Source of the DNA: Pseudomonadota bacterium
Lineage (GTDB): Bacteria; Pseudomonadota; Alphaproteobacteria; Sphingomonadales; Sphingomonadaceae
Direction: 5' to 3'
NCBI GenBank assembly: GCA_023433445.1
Contig: JAEZCS010000107.1
Span: forward strand, 1 to 64,000
DNA length: 64,000 bases
The translations under genes and the position numbers were made by a program. Under the pieces are notes generated by a model. That model was given only the letters and a program-made list of their open reading frames with translations, was not told the DNA's origin and searched no databases. Below, one piece after another: positions 33,012 to 41,808 of this stretch. How positions within the stretch are numbered: position 1 is the stretch's first letter; each line of letters begins with the position of its first letter.

Positions 33012-35486
33012 ATGACAAGACGCCTCCTGTTCCAAGTTCACTGGTTCCTTGGCATCACCGCCGGCATCGTCCTGGCAGTGATGGGCGTGACTGGCGCCAC
33101 CATGAGCTTTGAGCGGGAAATCATGGATGCGCTGTCCCCGCATATCGTTGCGCCGGGCGTCCCGAGGACATCCGATCTGTCACCGGAAGCACTGATTACC
33201 CGCGTCGAATCCGATCATCCGGGTTTTCGCGTTTACCGCCTGGAATGGGAAATGGTGCGCGATCGATCGCATGCGGTCCGCATCGAAGCGGAAAATGGCA
33301 ATCGGCGAGAAGGCCGTGTCGATCGCGCCACGGGCCGTTGGCTTGGCGAGCCAAATGGCGCATTTTTCTTTGAGACGGTCAGGAATATACACCGCTGGCT
33401 TGCGCTGCCCGGGCGCGGAAACGGGATCGGACGTCAGATCACCGGGTTCAGTGCGCTGGCCCTGATCTTTTTTGCATTGTCGGGCCTGTATTTGCGCTGG
33501 CCGCGCGACGCCGGCAATTGGCGTGAATGGGTCGCGCTGGACTTCAGAAAATCCGGTCGAAATCTGTGGCGCGCTCTTCATGCCGTCGTCGGCACGTGGC
33601 TATTGGTATTTTACCTGCTCAGCGCGACAACCGGCTTGTGGTGGAGCTATGATTGGTATCGCCGTGCGGCGACCTATACGCTTACCGGCACCGCTGTGGG
33701 CAAGGACGCTGGCGACGCCGCGCCAAAGGTCGCGAGTGTCAAAGCGCCCAGCCGGCAATCGATAGACGCGTCCTGGGCGTCGTTCATTGCTACTGCTGGG
33801 AGCCGCTATAGCTGGGTTGCGATCAATCTGCCGAAGGCTGGCAAGTCGATAATCTCGCTTCAGGCGTTGCCGGTGGGCGCACGACATGAACGGCAGTGGG
33901 ATCGGTTCAGCTATAATGCCGCGACTGGGCGGCAAACCAAGCAAGCGCTATATGCCGGGAAGCCGATCGGCATCGTCCTCTCCGAAAGCATGGTCACCGT
34001 GCATGGCGGCGGCTTTTTCGGGATGACCGGCCGCATTCTGCTGTTCCTCAGCAGCATGACGATGCCGTTGTTCACCATAACTGGCTTTCTGCTCTATCTC
34101 TCGCGGCGCAAACGGCAGCGGGCAGCGAGGAACTTGGCCGTTATGGACGGGGAGCAAAGCACGGACGCGGGCGCGATCGTGATCGCTTTTGCCAGTCAGA
34201 CTGGCACAGCCGAACTCAAGGCGCGTCGCGCCAGCCTCGCGCTCACCCTGGGCGGCGTCGCCAATCGGGTTGTGCCCATCCACGCGTTGACTACCGAAAT
34301 GCTGACAGGCCTTGAGCGGCTATTGCTCGTCGTCAGCACCTATGGCGACGGCGAACCGCCCGACATGGCGCGGGGATTTAAGAAACGCGTGATGTCGCAA
34401 GAGATCGACTTGTCGGCGCTGCGCTTTGGCCTGCTCGCGCTGGGCGATACGGACTATACGGCGTTCTGCGCATTTGGCCGAGCAGTTGAGGATTGGCTCG
34501 TGCGATGCGGCGCGTCTCCGCTGCATCCAACAATCCTGATGGATCGCGAGGATGCCGGAGCCGAGCGCGAGTGGCAGGCGGTGATGGCGAGTCTGGGCGC
34601 GATCGCAAATCTCAATGCTCCATCTCACCCAGCCTTCACGCCATGGCGCCTGATCAGTCGCGAGCGCCTTAATCCCTCTAGCCAGCATGGTCCGGTGTAT
34701 CACCTCAAATTCCAGCCGCCCGCTGATATGCCGGCCTGGCAGGCTGGCGACCTTGCGGAGATCATGCCTGAACCGATCGTGCCGGAATTGGCGGTGAATG
34801 ACGCTGAAACGCACCGCTATGCAAGCGGATCACACGGATCTGCAGCGGTGACCGAATTACCGCCCGCCATGCTAATGTCGGCGATGCACCCCCGCAGCTA
34901 TTCGATCGCTTCGGTCCATGACGACGGGACGCTCGATCTCGTGGTTCGGCAAGTGCGCGGAGCCGACGGCATATTGGGATTGGGGTCAGCCTGGCTGACC
35001 CGCGGCGTCGATGTCGGAAGCACTGTCGATCTTCGAATTCGCGGCAACCCGGCATTTCATGTGCCGGCGGATGGCCGAAGGTTAATCCTGATCGGCAATG
35101 GAACCGGCATTGCGGGTCTGCGGGCGCACCTTCGCAATCAGGCTATCGCTAGCCGCAAAGCGCACTGGCTGTTGTTCGGCGAGCGGGAATGCGCCCATGA
35201 CGCGTATTTTGATGATGAACTGCAAGGGTGGCTCGATGATGGAACGCTCAGTCGGTTGAACCGTGCCTATTCAAGGGATGCGCAATGTGGCCGATATGTT
35301 CAGCATCTGGTTTCTGACCATGCAGCCGACGTCGTAGCCTGGATTGAGGCCGGTGCGACGATCATTGTTTGCGGGAGCTTGCAAGGCATGGCTGACGGCG
35401 TTCACCAAGCATTGTCTGTGGCGCTAGGGGAAGAGATACTTACCCGATTGATCGAACAAAAACGATATTTGAGAGATGTGTACTGA
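33012..35486 (+). CDS. PepSY-flavodoxin-FNR fusion reductase
   Basis: An 824-residue inner-membrane reductase. Residues 1-375 form a PepSY-associated membrane part with helices at about 8-30 (LGITAGIVLAVMGVTGATM), 135-160, 190-215 and 335-360. A flavodoxin domain follows (VIAFASQTGTAELKARRASLAL at about 385-405, VVSTYGDGEPPD), then an FAD domain (RSYSIAS near 630) and an NADPH domain (LIGNGTGIAGLRAHL, YVQHLV, VCGSLQGMADGVHQAL). Such proteins sit beside siderophore receptors and are thought to reduce ferric siderophores in the periplasm with cytoplasmic NADPH. ATG 33012 follows AAAGGGCGGG. Spacing of 27 bp to the receptor stop supports an operon. Confidence 0.82.
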   Translation: MTRRLLFQVHWFLGITAGIVLAVMGVTGATMSFEREIMDALSPHIVAPGVPRTSDLSPEALITRVESDHPGFRVYRLEWEMVRDRSHAVRIEAENGNRREGRVDRATGRWLGEPNGAFFFETVRNIHRWLALPGRGNGIGRQITGFSALALIFFALSGLYLRWPRDAGNWREWVALDFRKSGRNLWRALHAVVGTWLLVFYLLSATTGLWWSYDWYRRAATYTLTGTAVGKDAGDAAPKVASVKAPSRQSIDASWASFIATAGSRYSWVAINLPKAGKSIISLQALPVGARHERQWDRFSYNAATGRQTKQALYAGKPIGIVLSESMVTVHGGGFFGMTGRILLFLSSMTMPLFTITGFLLYLSRRKRQRAARNLAVMDGEQSTDAGAIVIAFASQTGTAELKARRASLALTLGGVANRVVPIHALTTEMLTGLERLLLVVSTYGDGEPPDMARGFKKRVMSQEIDLSALRFGLLALGDTDYTAFCAFGRAVEDWLVRCGASPLHPTILMDREDAGAEREWQAVMASLGAIANLNAPSHPAFTPWRLISRERLNPSSQHGPVYHLKFQPPADMPAWQAGDLAEIMPEPIVPELAVNDAETHRYASGSHGSAAVTELPPAMLMSAMHPRSYSIASVHDDGTLDLVVRQVRGADGILGLGSAWLTRGVDVGSTVDLRIRGNPAFHVPADGRRLILIGNGTGIAGLRAHLRNQAIASRKAHWLLFGERECAHDAYFDDELQGWLDDGTLSRLNRAYSRDAQCGRYVQHLVSDHAADVVAWIEAGATIIVCGSLQGMADGVHQALSVALGEEILTRLIEQKRYLRDVY

Positions 35487-35722
35487 TAGCTTTGCGACGC
35501 GCCATACGCGCTGATTGGCCGAACAAGGACTGCACGTCGCCTCCCTGACAGACTTACCGTCGGCATAGCAATCATCGATCGCCGGAATGTTTGGAGAACT
35601 CCGGCAAGCGCCGACCAGAAGCGGACGATCAGCAATCGTCCCAAAGCCAGCCGCCAGTTCCGCGTCCTGTGCGTGGTCCACGGCTACACGCCAGAGCAAT
35701 TTCGTGGCGATAGAATAGCGTC

Positions 35723-36844
35723 CTATCGCCGTGCGCAATCGGCCTTATGATCGGCTGCCCAGGCAATTGCCGATCCCAGGATCTGAACGGCCTGAGGCTG
35801 CGTGTAAGACTCCGCACGGTGCCCCAGAGCGGAATAGAAAGCACGACCGCGACCGACGCACTTTGACCATGCGAGAGGATGATCAGCCCCCATCCTCAGA
35901 TCCTGCTTGGCCATTCCGACTGGCTTGTAAGTCGATTCATCGATGGTCAGGACGACATCCGCACCGGTCTTGCGGGGGCTTTCGCGGAAAGAATACCACT
36001 CGTCCGTCATGTTCCACTCGCTCGGTAGCCCTTCGGCCACGGGATGTTGAGGATCAGTGACGACCAGGCGCGCATCTTGGAACTGCGGGTTTGCCGGATG
36101 GCCGATGAACCGTGCGCCGATCAACTCGTCCGCGTACCATTTCCAGAAATATGTGCTATCGCCGCCGGAGCCGTGGAGCGCAACGAAGCCCCCACCTCCC
36201 TTGACATATTGCTCAAGCGCACGACGCTGCGAAAGGGTGAGCACGTCACCACTGACGTTGTTCCAGACAATGGCATCGAATTGTCGCAAGGTCGCTCGGT
36301 TGATTGATCCGCCCTTGTCGGTGAAAGCAACCGACCAGCCTTTACTGTCGGCCAATGCCTGCACGGCGCTGCGCGCGGCTGGAATGGCTTCCTTGTGGTA
36401 GAAGCCATTGACCTTGTCGAATACCAGGATGTTGATCTTGCCTTTGGCGATGGTCAAGGCTGGGCGCTCATTGTCGTAGCGGGCGCAGCGAGCAATCTTG
36501 TCAGCCGCCGTGACGGGCACTTGGCGCAGGCGCCGGTCCATTTCAGCCACTTGCTCCGGAGTGAAACGAAGCAGGCCTGCAGCAGCGTTCAGATCCACGA
36601 TCGCAGCAAAGGTTGGCGCTTTTGTTCCCAAGAAGTCCGCAGGCAATTTCGACAGGCGGCCGGGGACCACTTGCTCCACTGCGGCTTTCGCCTCGTCGCT
36701 GAGCAAAATATCGATCACGGGGCTCCCGGCCGAAAATGGCATGTCCCGCAGGGGGCAATCCGTAACCGGCCTGGGTGCCTGAGCCGCCGCCTGCGTAGCC
36801 ATCACGGCAATCGCCGAAGCCAATAATGTCCAGATCTTCTTCAT
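35723..36844 (-). CDS. Secreted ThuA-domain protein
   Basis: A 373-residue protein with a signal peptide (1-21, ending TQAAA). Residues about 130-360 form the ThuA domain, a glutamine-amidotransferase-like fold: KINILVFDKVNGFYHKEAIPAAR, FDAIVWNNVSGDVLT, GGGGFVALHGSGGD, DEWYSFRESPR and GRAFYSALGHRAESY. ThuA proteins accompany sugar-oxidising genes (trehalose, glucosides) and one was linked to 3-keto-glucoside metabolism. The N-terminal third (CPLRDMPFSAGSP...) has no recognised domain. It lies 130 bp after the GMC oxidoreductase operon on the same strand, separated by an intergenic repeat, and probably works with it on a carbohydrate. Confidence 0.82.
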   Translation of the reverse strand: MKKIWTLLASAIAVMATQAAAQAPRPVTDCPLRDMPFSAGSPVIDILLSDEAKAAVEQVVPGRLSKLPADFLGTKAPTFAAIVDLNAAAGLLRFTPEQVAEMDRRLRQVPVTAADKIARCARYDNERPALTIAKGKINILVFDKVNGFYHKEAIPAARSAVQALADSKGWSVAFTDKGGSINRATLRQFDAIVWNNVSGDVLTLSQRRALEQYVKGGGGFVALHGSGGDSTYFWKWYADELIGARFIGHPANPQFQDARLVVTDPQHPVAEGLPSEWNMTDEWYSFRESPRKTGADVVLTIDESTYKPVGMAKQDLRMGADHPLAWSKCVGRGRAFYSALGHRAESYTQPQAVQILGSAIAWAADHKADCARR

Positions 36845-36874
36845 CGTGCAATCATCCTGGATTGGGGCCGAAGG

Positions 36875-36978
36875 CTAGAGCATGACCCGATCAGACTGAA
36901 CCGGGACCATGCTCTAATTATCTTTGTTCCGCATTTCGAGTGTCAGCAGACAATGCATCTGCTTCGGAAATGCTCTAG
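36875..36978. repeat. Dispersed intergenic palindromic repeat, copy 2
   Basis: About 104 bp, the counterpart of 2807-2909. Its ends CTAGAGCAT (36875-36883) and ATGCTCTAG (36970-36978) are perfect inverted repeats, and an inner hairpin (AGAGCATG... CATGCTCT) lies at its left. The TAG stop codon of the GMC oxidoreductase gene (minus strand, 36975-36977) is supplied by the repeat's own end, so insertion probably reset the end of that gene. Confidence 0.7.
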
Positions 36979-38663
36979 ATTTTGCCTTCCTTGAGGAACT
37001 GCGCCGCGTGGTGGGCGGCACGCGCAGACAGTGCCATGTATGTCAGCGAAGGATTCTGGCAGCCGCTCGACGCCATGGCCGACCCATCTGTGATAAACAG
37101 GTTGGGGACGTCATGTGCCTGATTGTATTGGTTCAGCACGGATTTGGTCGGATCCTTACCCATGCAAGCGGTACCCATTTCATGGATTCCGAGACCAGGA
37201 GTGCCGGGCTCATCCTTCTTCGCCATGACATGGCCGCCTGCGGCTTCGATCATCGCGCGGCCGTCCGCCTGAATCTGCGCGGCCATCTTCCGCTCATTCT
37301 CCCGCAGCTCACAGTCGATGTGGACAATAGGAATGCCCCATTTGTCCTTCCGCGTGGAATGCAGCGTTACCCGATTATCAGCATGCGGCAGCATTTCACC
37401 AAAGCCCGAGATGGCCATGACCCAGGGCCCCGGCCGACGCGTACGTGCTTTCAGCTTTTCGCCGATACCCGGAGTGGTCAACGCCATCGAACGCCAGCCC
37501 ATGCGCGACACGCCACCTTGATAGCCATAGCCCCGGATGAAGCCGTCCCCGGTCTCCGTAATATTGCGAAAGCGCGGGATGTAGATGCCTGTGGGACGGC
37601 GTCCATGGTAGGTCGTGGCCGGTCCGCGTGGCATCAACCCCGCTGTGATGAGGCCATAAAGATGGTCCATAAGGTTCCGCCCCACCATATCGGACGAATT
37701 TGCCAAACCACGTGGATTGGCCTCGCTCTTCGAATTGAGCAAGATCTGGGCCGTAGCGATTGCAGAAGCGCAGCCAAACACCATACGACCTTCGTAGGTG
37801 CGGCCTTCGCGCGTGTTGCTGTCGATAACCCGCACCCCGGTGACCCGCCCGGTCTTGGGGTCGTGGATGATACTGTGCACGATGGCATCGGTCACGATCG
37901 TCAGATTGCCAGTCTTCTCCGCGGCGGGCAGCGACGAGCTGAGACTTGAATGATAGGCGCCATAGCTGCACCCTCGTTCGCAGATGGAGCGGTTCTGGCA
38001 ACTCGTGCGGCCTAGTTCCTCATGATGCGGCTGAGCCTGCGAAAGATTGGCGACCCGGCCGGATATCACTTTGCGGCCGGGAAACTTGCTTTCCACCGCA
38101 TTCTTGAACATCAGTTCGGCGTCATTCAACCCAAATTCGGGCAGGAACTGACCATCGGGAAGCTGCGGCAGCCCTTCTTGCGATCCAGCAACGCCAATGA
38201 ACTTTTCAATGTGATCGTACCAAGGCGCGAGATCGGCATAGCGGATCGGCCAGTCGGAACCGTGACCGTCTTTGGCGTTGGCCTCGAAATCCATCTCGCT
38301 CAAACGATAGGACTGACGGCCCCACATGATGGACCGACCGCCCAGATGATAGCCGCGAATCCATGTGAAGGGCTTTCCTTCAGGCGTGCTGTAGGGATGC
38401 TCGCTGTCCTTCACCCAATAGTCTTTGGTCGCTGCGCTCATGGCATAGCATTGCCCCTGAACCGGGTAATCGCGCGCCAGTTCTTCTTCCGGCACGAGAT
38501 TGGCATTGGGCAGGTCCCAGGGCTGCATCCAGTCGGTATAGGACACGCCGTGCTCAAGCTTTCGGCCCCGCTCCAGAACGAGAGTTTTCAGACCTCGCTC
38601 GCACAATTCCTTGGCCGCGATCCCGCCGCTCATTCCCGAGCCGATGACAATTGCATCAAACAT
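36975..38663 (-). CDS. GMC-family FAD oxidoreductase, large subunit
   Basis: A 562-residue FAD enzyme of the glucose-methanol-choline family, membrane-bound dehydrogenase type. The N-terminal FAD loop is AIVIGSGMSGGIAAKELCERGLKTLVLERG (about 4-33); SYGAYHSSLSSSLPAA and MVFGCASAIATAQILLNS lie in the middle; the C-terminal domain has GLGIHEMGTACMGKDPTKSV and LFITDGSAMASSGCQNPSLTYMALS with the active His/Asn region. A Cys-rich stretch (CQNRSICERGCSYG) may bind Fe-S, as in gluconate 2-dehydrogenase-like enzymes. It follows the small Tat subunit gene by 15 bp and probably oxidises a sugar or glycoside in the periplasm after co-export with that subunit. Its stop lies in a repeat. Confidence 0.85.
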   Translation of the reverse strand: MFDAIVIGSGMSGGIAAKELCERGLKTLVLERGRKLEHGVSYTDWMQPWDLPNANLVPEEELARDYPVQGQCYAMSAATKDYWVKDSEHPYSTPEGKPFTWIRGYHLGGRSIMWGRQSYRLSEMDFEANAKDGHGSDWPIRYADLAPWYDHIEKFIGVAGSQEGLPQLPDGQFLPEFGLNDAELMFKNAVESKFPGRKVISGRVANLSQAQPHHEELGRTSCQNRSICERGCSYGAYHSSLSSSLPAAEKTGNLTIVTDAIVHSIIHDPKTGRVTGVRVIDSNTREGRTYEGRMVFGCASAIATAQILLNSKSEANPRGLANSSDMVGRNLMDHLYGLITAGLMPRGPATTYHGRRPTGIYIPRFRNITETGDGFIRGYGYQGGVSRMGWRSMALTTPGIGEKLKARTRRPGPWVMAISGFGEMLPHADNRVTLHSTRKDKWGIPIVHIDCELRENERKMAAQIQADGRAMIEAAGGHVMAKKDEPGTPGLGIHEMGTACMGKDPTKSVLNQYNQAHDVPNLFITDGSAMASSGCQNPSLTYMALSARAAHHAAQFLKEGKI

Positions 38664-38678
38664 CTACACTCTCTCCGA

Positions 38679-39413
38679 TCAGAACAGGGCAGTGCCGCCC
38701 GAAGCGCGCATGTCCGGTGTAGTTGGAATCGACGGTTGCCAGGTACCGGGACTATGTTCGTACACAAGTTCCTGGGTGAGAGCGGGCTCGGAATAATAAT
38801 AGAGCGTCACGATCAGTTCCTTGAGTTTCTGATATCCCGGATCGACAACTACTGGCCCTTGAATGGTCGCTGCGCTCTCGCCCGTTTTTTCGGCCTTTGC
38901 CGGTGCCTGATCCTGAACCGGCGTCTGGACAGGCCCCTGGCGGGGACGTCCATAATTGGGATCGACCACGACGGGTGGGCTGGCGGCCGCCGCTGGCGCA
39001 GAGGTTGCCTTGGCGGGCTTGAGCGCGGCTATGTCGTGCGCCGTCAGCAGTGTGGCGCGGCTTTGCGGATCGAGCGCCACGAACGTCTTGCCATGTTGCT
39101 TGCGCGCGATCGCATCGATCCGGTCAAGACCGTCGATCAGCGCTTCTCGCTGGCTCGGACCAGCCCAATCACGCAACATGCCGTCGAAGAGCGCGGGCAC
39201 GCCCACATCCACGGCACCCGGTGTGTCAGTGCGCGGGACGATCGTGTCGGCCACCGCGCCCAGCAAGGCGAAACGCGGCGCGGAGAGAAGCTGGCTGGCT
39301 CCCTCGACCGGCGCGGCGAGAACCCCATCCAGCGGCAAGGTGGCGGCGCCAAGAAGAAGCATGGCCCGGCCGAGCATATCCCGGCGATTGATATCAAAAA
39401 TGTCTGACTGCAT
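38679..39413 (-). CDS. Gluconate 2-dehydrogenase subunit 3-like protein (Tat signal)
   Basis: A 244-residue small subunit. The start MQSDIFDINRRDMLGRAMLLLGAATLPLDG is a twin-arginine signal, so the folded GMC/small-subunit complex would be exported together. The domain contains FALLGAVADTIVPRTDTPGAVDVGVP and FDGMLRDWAGPSQREALIDGL, the DUF1348-like pattern of subunit 3 family. A Pro/Ala-rich linker (APAAAASPPVVVDP and QGPVQTPVQDQAPAKAEK) interrupts before the conserved YQKLKELIVTLYYYSEPALTQEL. ATG 39413 follows AGGAG at 9 nt. It lies 15 bp before the large subunit gene. Confidence 0.82.
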   Translation of the reverse strand: MQSDIFDINRRDMLGRAMLLLGAATLPLDGVLAAPVEGASQLLSAPRFALLGAVADTIVPRTDTPGAVDVGVPALFDGMLRDWAGPSQREALIDGLDRIDAIARKQHGKTFVALDPQSRATLLTAHDIAALKPAKATSAPAAAASPPVVVDPNYGRPRQGPVQTPVQDQAPAKAEKTGESAATIQGPVVVDPGYQKLKELIVTLYYYSEPALTQELVYEHSPGTWQPSIPTTPDMRASGGTALF

Positions 39414-39474
39414 CAGTAAGGCTCCTCTCCAGCCTGATCCCAGCAATGCTGATTGTAAGGATTAGCCATTTTCA

Positions 39475-39739
39475 TAGATGTTGCGGCGATCCGGGAAGAA
39501 GTTGGACCAGAGGCACGTCGCGGCAGGCAGCTCCGGTAAGCCTTTTCCCAAAGGCTTCGATCGTCAACCAACCCAGGTGACTGCGCGACCGCCGCGCAGC
39601 GTCGCTTGCGGCGATCAGGGCGTGGCAGCTGGCACGCGTACCGCAGTCGTGCTCTCGCCGCGGCGGTCCTCTGGACACCCCCAATGAATGCACCGGTGTC
39701 GCCGCCGATCATGCCATAGCACACGCACCTCATTTGCAC
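39475..39739 (-). pseudogene. Gfo/Idh/MocA-family oxidoreductase N-terminal scrap
   Basis: Minus-strand reading gives YGMIGGDTGAFIGGVQRTAA, close to the GMVGGGxGAFIGxVHRxAA NAD-binding start of Gfo/Idh/MocA sugar dehydrogenases. After a frame change near 39630 it reads ALIAASDAARRSRSHLGW, fitting the next helix. No further domain is present. Such enzymes commonly pair with ThuA and GMC/subunit 3 genes, so this was probably an operon member that decayed. Short match; moderate certainty only. Confidence 0.42.
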
Positions 39740-40011
39740 CCCTCTACCCGTATGCGCGACCTTGCATCATGCCGCATCAAAACTGCTTAATGCCATCCAC
39801 GCGCAACCTTAGCAACATAATTAAACGACATCGTTCGTTTATATCGCTGAGGCGCCCGCTGAACTTGCTCCAATTACCCTTTCTCGAGGAAACCGCCGAT
39901 CAGAGCGCTGGGAATCCGCAATCAGCGCCCGCCTGACCGGACTTGCAAAGCTACAGTCGTTCCTAATAGAACATCATCGTTCAATAAAATGTCGGAGAGG
40001 TAAATTGGGGA
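39740..40011. other. Intergenic with inverted repeat
   Basis: No gene seen. TAAACGA (39822-39828) and TCGTTTA (39835-39841) form a 7-bp dyad with a 6-bp spacer, of the size bound by LacI or GntR regulators. CATCGTTC recurs near 39974-39981. These may be leftover control sites of the damaged sugar genes on either side. Confidence 0.35.
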
Positions 40012-40190
40012 AAAGTCGGAGCAAGGGTGGTGCGAACCGGCGCTACCCTGGTCGGTCGCGCGCCGGTCGCATCACTCGGCCTTGCTGCCGACCCGGCCGA
40101 GTTCGACCGCCTGGTCAAACAGATGTGGGCGGGGGGTGAGCAAACGGTTGTGGGTCTTGGACGCGTGATCGCAAGCCGCCAACGCCCGGC
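40012..40190 (+). pseudogene. GH106-type glycoside hydrolase (alpha-L-rhamnosidase) fragment
   Basis: The frame reads VVRTGATLVGRAPVASLGL, then DPAEFDRLVKQMWAGG and VGLGRVIAS, matching the glutamine-amidotransferase-like segment (GATxVGPxPxxSPSL...LWG...GxGRVI) of GH106 rhamnosidase-like proteins. The reading then becomes meaningless before the GH43 gene. Only about 50 of the roughly 1,000 expected codons remain. Assignment rests on a short but characteristic stretch. Confidence 0.45.
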
Positions 40191-40243
40191 TGCCGCCATC
40201 CGGCTTGATCGGCCCGGTCCAGCTTCTGCAGGAGGAACGATCC

Positions 40244-41590
40244 ATGGTAGGACCCATTAAGATGACGAGCATGATCCTCACGCGCCGCAGTGCCCTGACC
40301 GGTATCGGGCTTGCCGGCCTCAGCTTTACCTCTTTCGGGCCCGCCCTGGCGCGCGGCGAACGAGTCCGCGCCGCTGGCAACCCGATCATCCCCGGCCGCG
40401 GCGTCTGCGATCCGCAGGTCCGCGTGTGGGATGGCGAGGCATGGCTCTATGCCACGCACGACGCTGATCCTGCAGCCAAGGACTTCGTGATGCGCGACTG
40501 GCAGATCTGGCGTTCTCGCGACCTGGTCGATTGGCGCCACGCCGGCACGCTGCGGCCTGAGCAAACCTATTGGGGCAAGCCCAGCGACCAGTGCTGGGCG
40601 ACCGACGCAGCGCGTAAGGACGGGCGTTACTACATGTATTTCTCGCGCGGGCCCAAGGAGATCGGCGTGGTCGTCGCTGACCACCCGGCGGGCCCGTGGC
40701 GCGACCCGATCGGCAAGCCGCTGATCGCCGAAGGACTGGTGAAAACCGAGGCGCGCGATCCGGGCATCCTTCAGGACACGGATGGCGCCAACTACATCGT
40801 CTTCGGCACGTTTCAATATTTCATCGCGCGGCTGGGCGAGGACATGGTCTCGCTGGCCGAACCGCCGCGTCGGCTGAAGGTAGAGAAGGCGGTCGGACCC
40901 TATGCCAAGGGGCTGACCGACGACAAGCCATTCCTCCACCGCCGTGGCGACCTCTACTATCTGTCGTGGGGAAGCTATTATGCGATCGGACGCAGCCCGT
41001 ACGGCCCGTTCGAGACGCAAGGCTCGGTGCTGAGCGCGGCGACGACCGACCCTGAACTGCGCCTCGTGCGCCCAGGCGCACGGTACGACCTGCTGAACTA
41101 CGACCGGCACGGCAGCTTCTTCGAACTGAACGGCCAATGCTATTTCGCCTGCAACGACCAGGCGACGCCGGGGACGACAGAGCATTACCGCAACAGCGTC
41201 ATCTCCTACGTCCATTACCGATCCGATGGTACGATCGCTCCGGTCCGGCTCGATACCGTCGGGGTTGGCCAGTATGACGCACGCCGGGGGATAGCGGCGG
41301 CAGACTTCTTCGACACGCGCGGTGGCGCGGTTGAGCATCGCGGTGGCGACACGTTCGTGCTCGCGCTCTCTCCTGGCGGGTTCGCCCGCTATCCCAGAGT
41401 GCGCGGCCTCACCCGCACGCTCACGATCCTGGGGGACGGGCCGCTGGAAATCCGGCGCGGGAACGCGCACGGTCGCGTGCTGGGGCGCGGGCAAGGGCAG
41501 GTTTCACTGGCTAGCACCCGCGCCATCGAGGATCTATGCCTCATCAATACCGGCTCTGCGCCCGTCCGGGTCGAGCGGCTCGCCTGCTGA
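40244..41590 (+). CDS. GH43-like glycoside hydrolase (Tat-exported)
   Basis: A 448-residue protein. The N-terminal LTRRSALTGIGLAGLSFTSF is a twin-arginine signal. The body is a five-bladed propeller: GVCDPQVRVWDGEAWLYATHD (catalytic base Asp), DQCWATDAARKDGRYYMYFSRGP, EARDPGILQDTDGANYIVFG (pKa-modulating Asp) and KGLTDDKPFLHRRGDLYYLSWGSYYAIGRSPYGPFE. These are GH43 landmarks; the family includes arabinofuranosidases, xylosidases and galactosidases. The acid Glu is not certain. The C-terminal 90 residues form a beta-rich CBM6-like add-on (TLTILGDGPLEIRRG). ATG 40244 follows AGGAGGAACGATCC. It faces the sulfatase/LacI operon and may be regulated with it. Confidence 0.75.
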   Translation: MVGPIKMTSMILTRRSALTGIGLAGLSFTSFGPALARGERVRAAGNPIIPGRGVCDPQVRVWDGEAWLYATHDADPAAKDFVMRDWQIWRSRDLVDWRHAGTLRPEQTYWGKPSDQCWATDAARKDGRYYMYFSRGPKEIGVVVADHPAGPWRDPIGKPLIAEGLVKTEARDPGILQDTDGANYIVFGTFQYFIARLGEDMVSLAEPPRRLKVEKAVGPYAKGLTDDKPFLHRRGDLYYLSWGSYYAIGRSPYGPFETQGSVLSAATTDPELRLVRPGARYDLLNYDRHGSFFELNGQCYFACNDQATPGTTEHYRNSVISYVHYRSDGTIAPVRLDTVGVGQYDARRGIAAADFFDTRGGAVEHRGGDTFVLALSPGGFARYPRVRGLTRTLTILGDGPLEIRRGNAHGRVLGRGQGQVSLASTRAIEDLCLINTGSAPVRVERLAC

Positions 41591-41808
41591 TCGCCGATGG
41601 CCACGCCTATACCGCATCTCGCGGATTGTATGTGCCGAGCATCCAGCTTCAGCGGCACGCGGATCGTCCGCTAGAACAAGAGGATGAAGGGCGGCCTTCC
41701 CGCGGGAGTCGGAGCGGCGAGAGCGTCGGCGCCGCCAGCTGACCAGCCGTCACCGCGTTCGACATCAATGCCCGCGTCAAACGCCTACAACGTCCTGTGC
41801 GTCTCCCC

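Noticed and set aside
40115..41494. A 459-codon frame antisense to the GH43 gene
   Set aside because: No recognisable motif; the plus strand shows GH43 blocks and a ribosome site.
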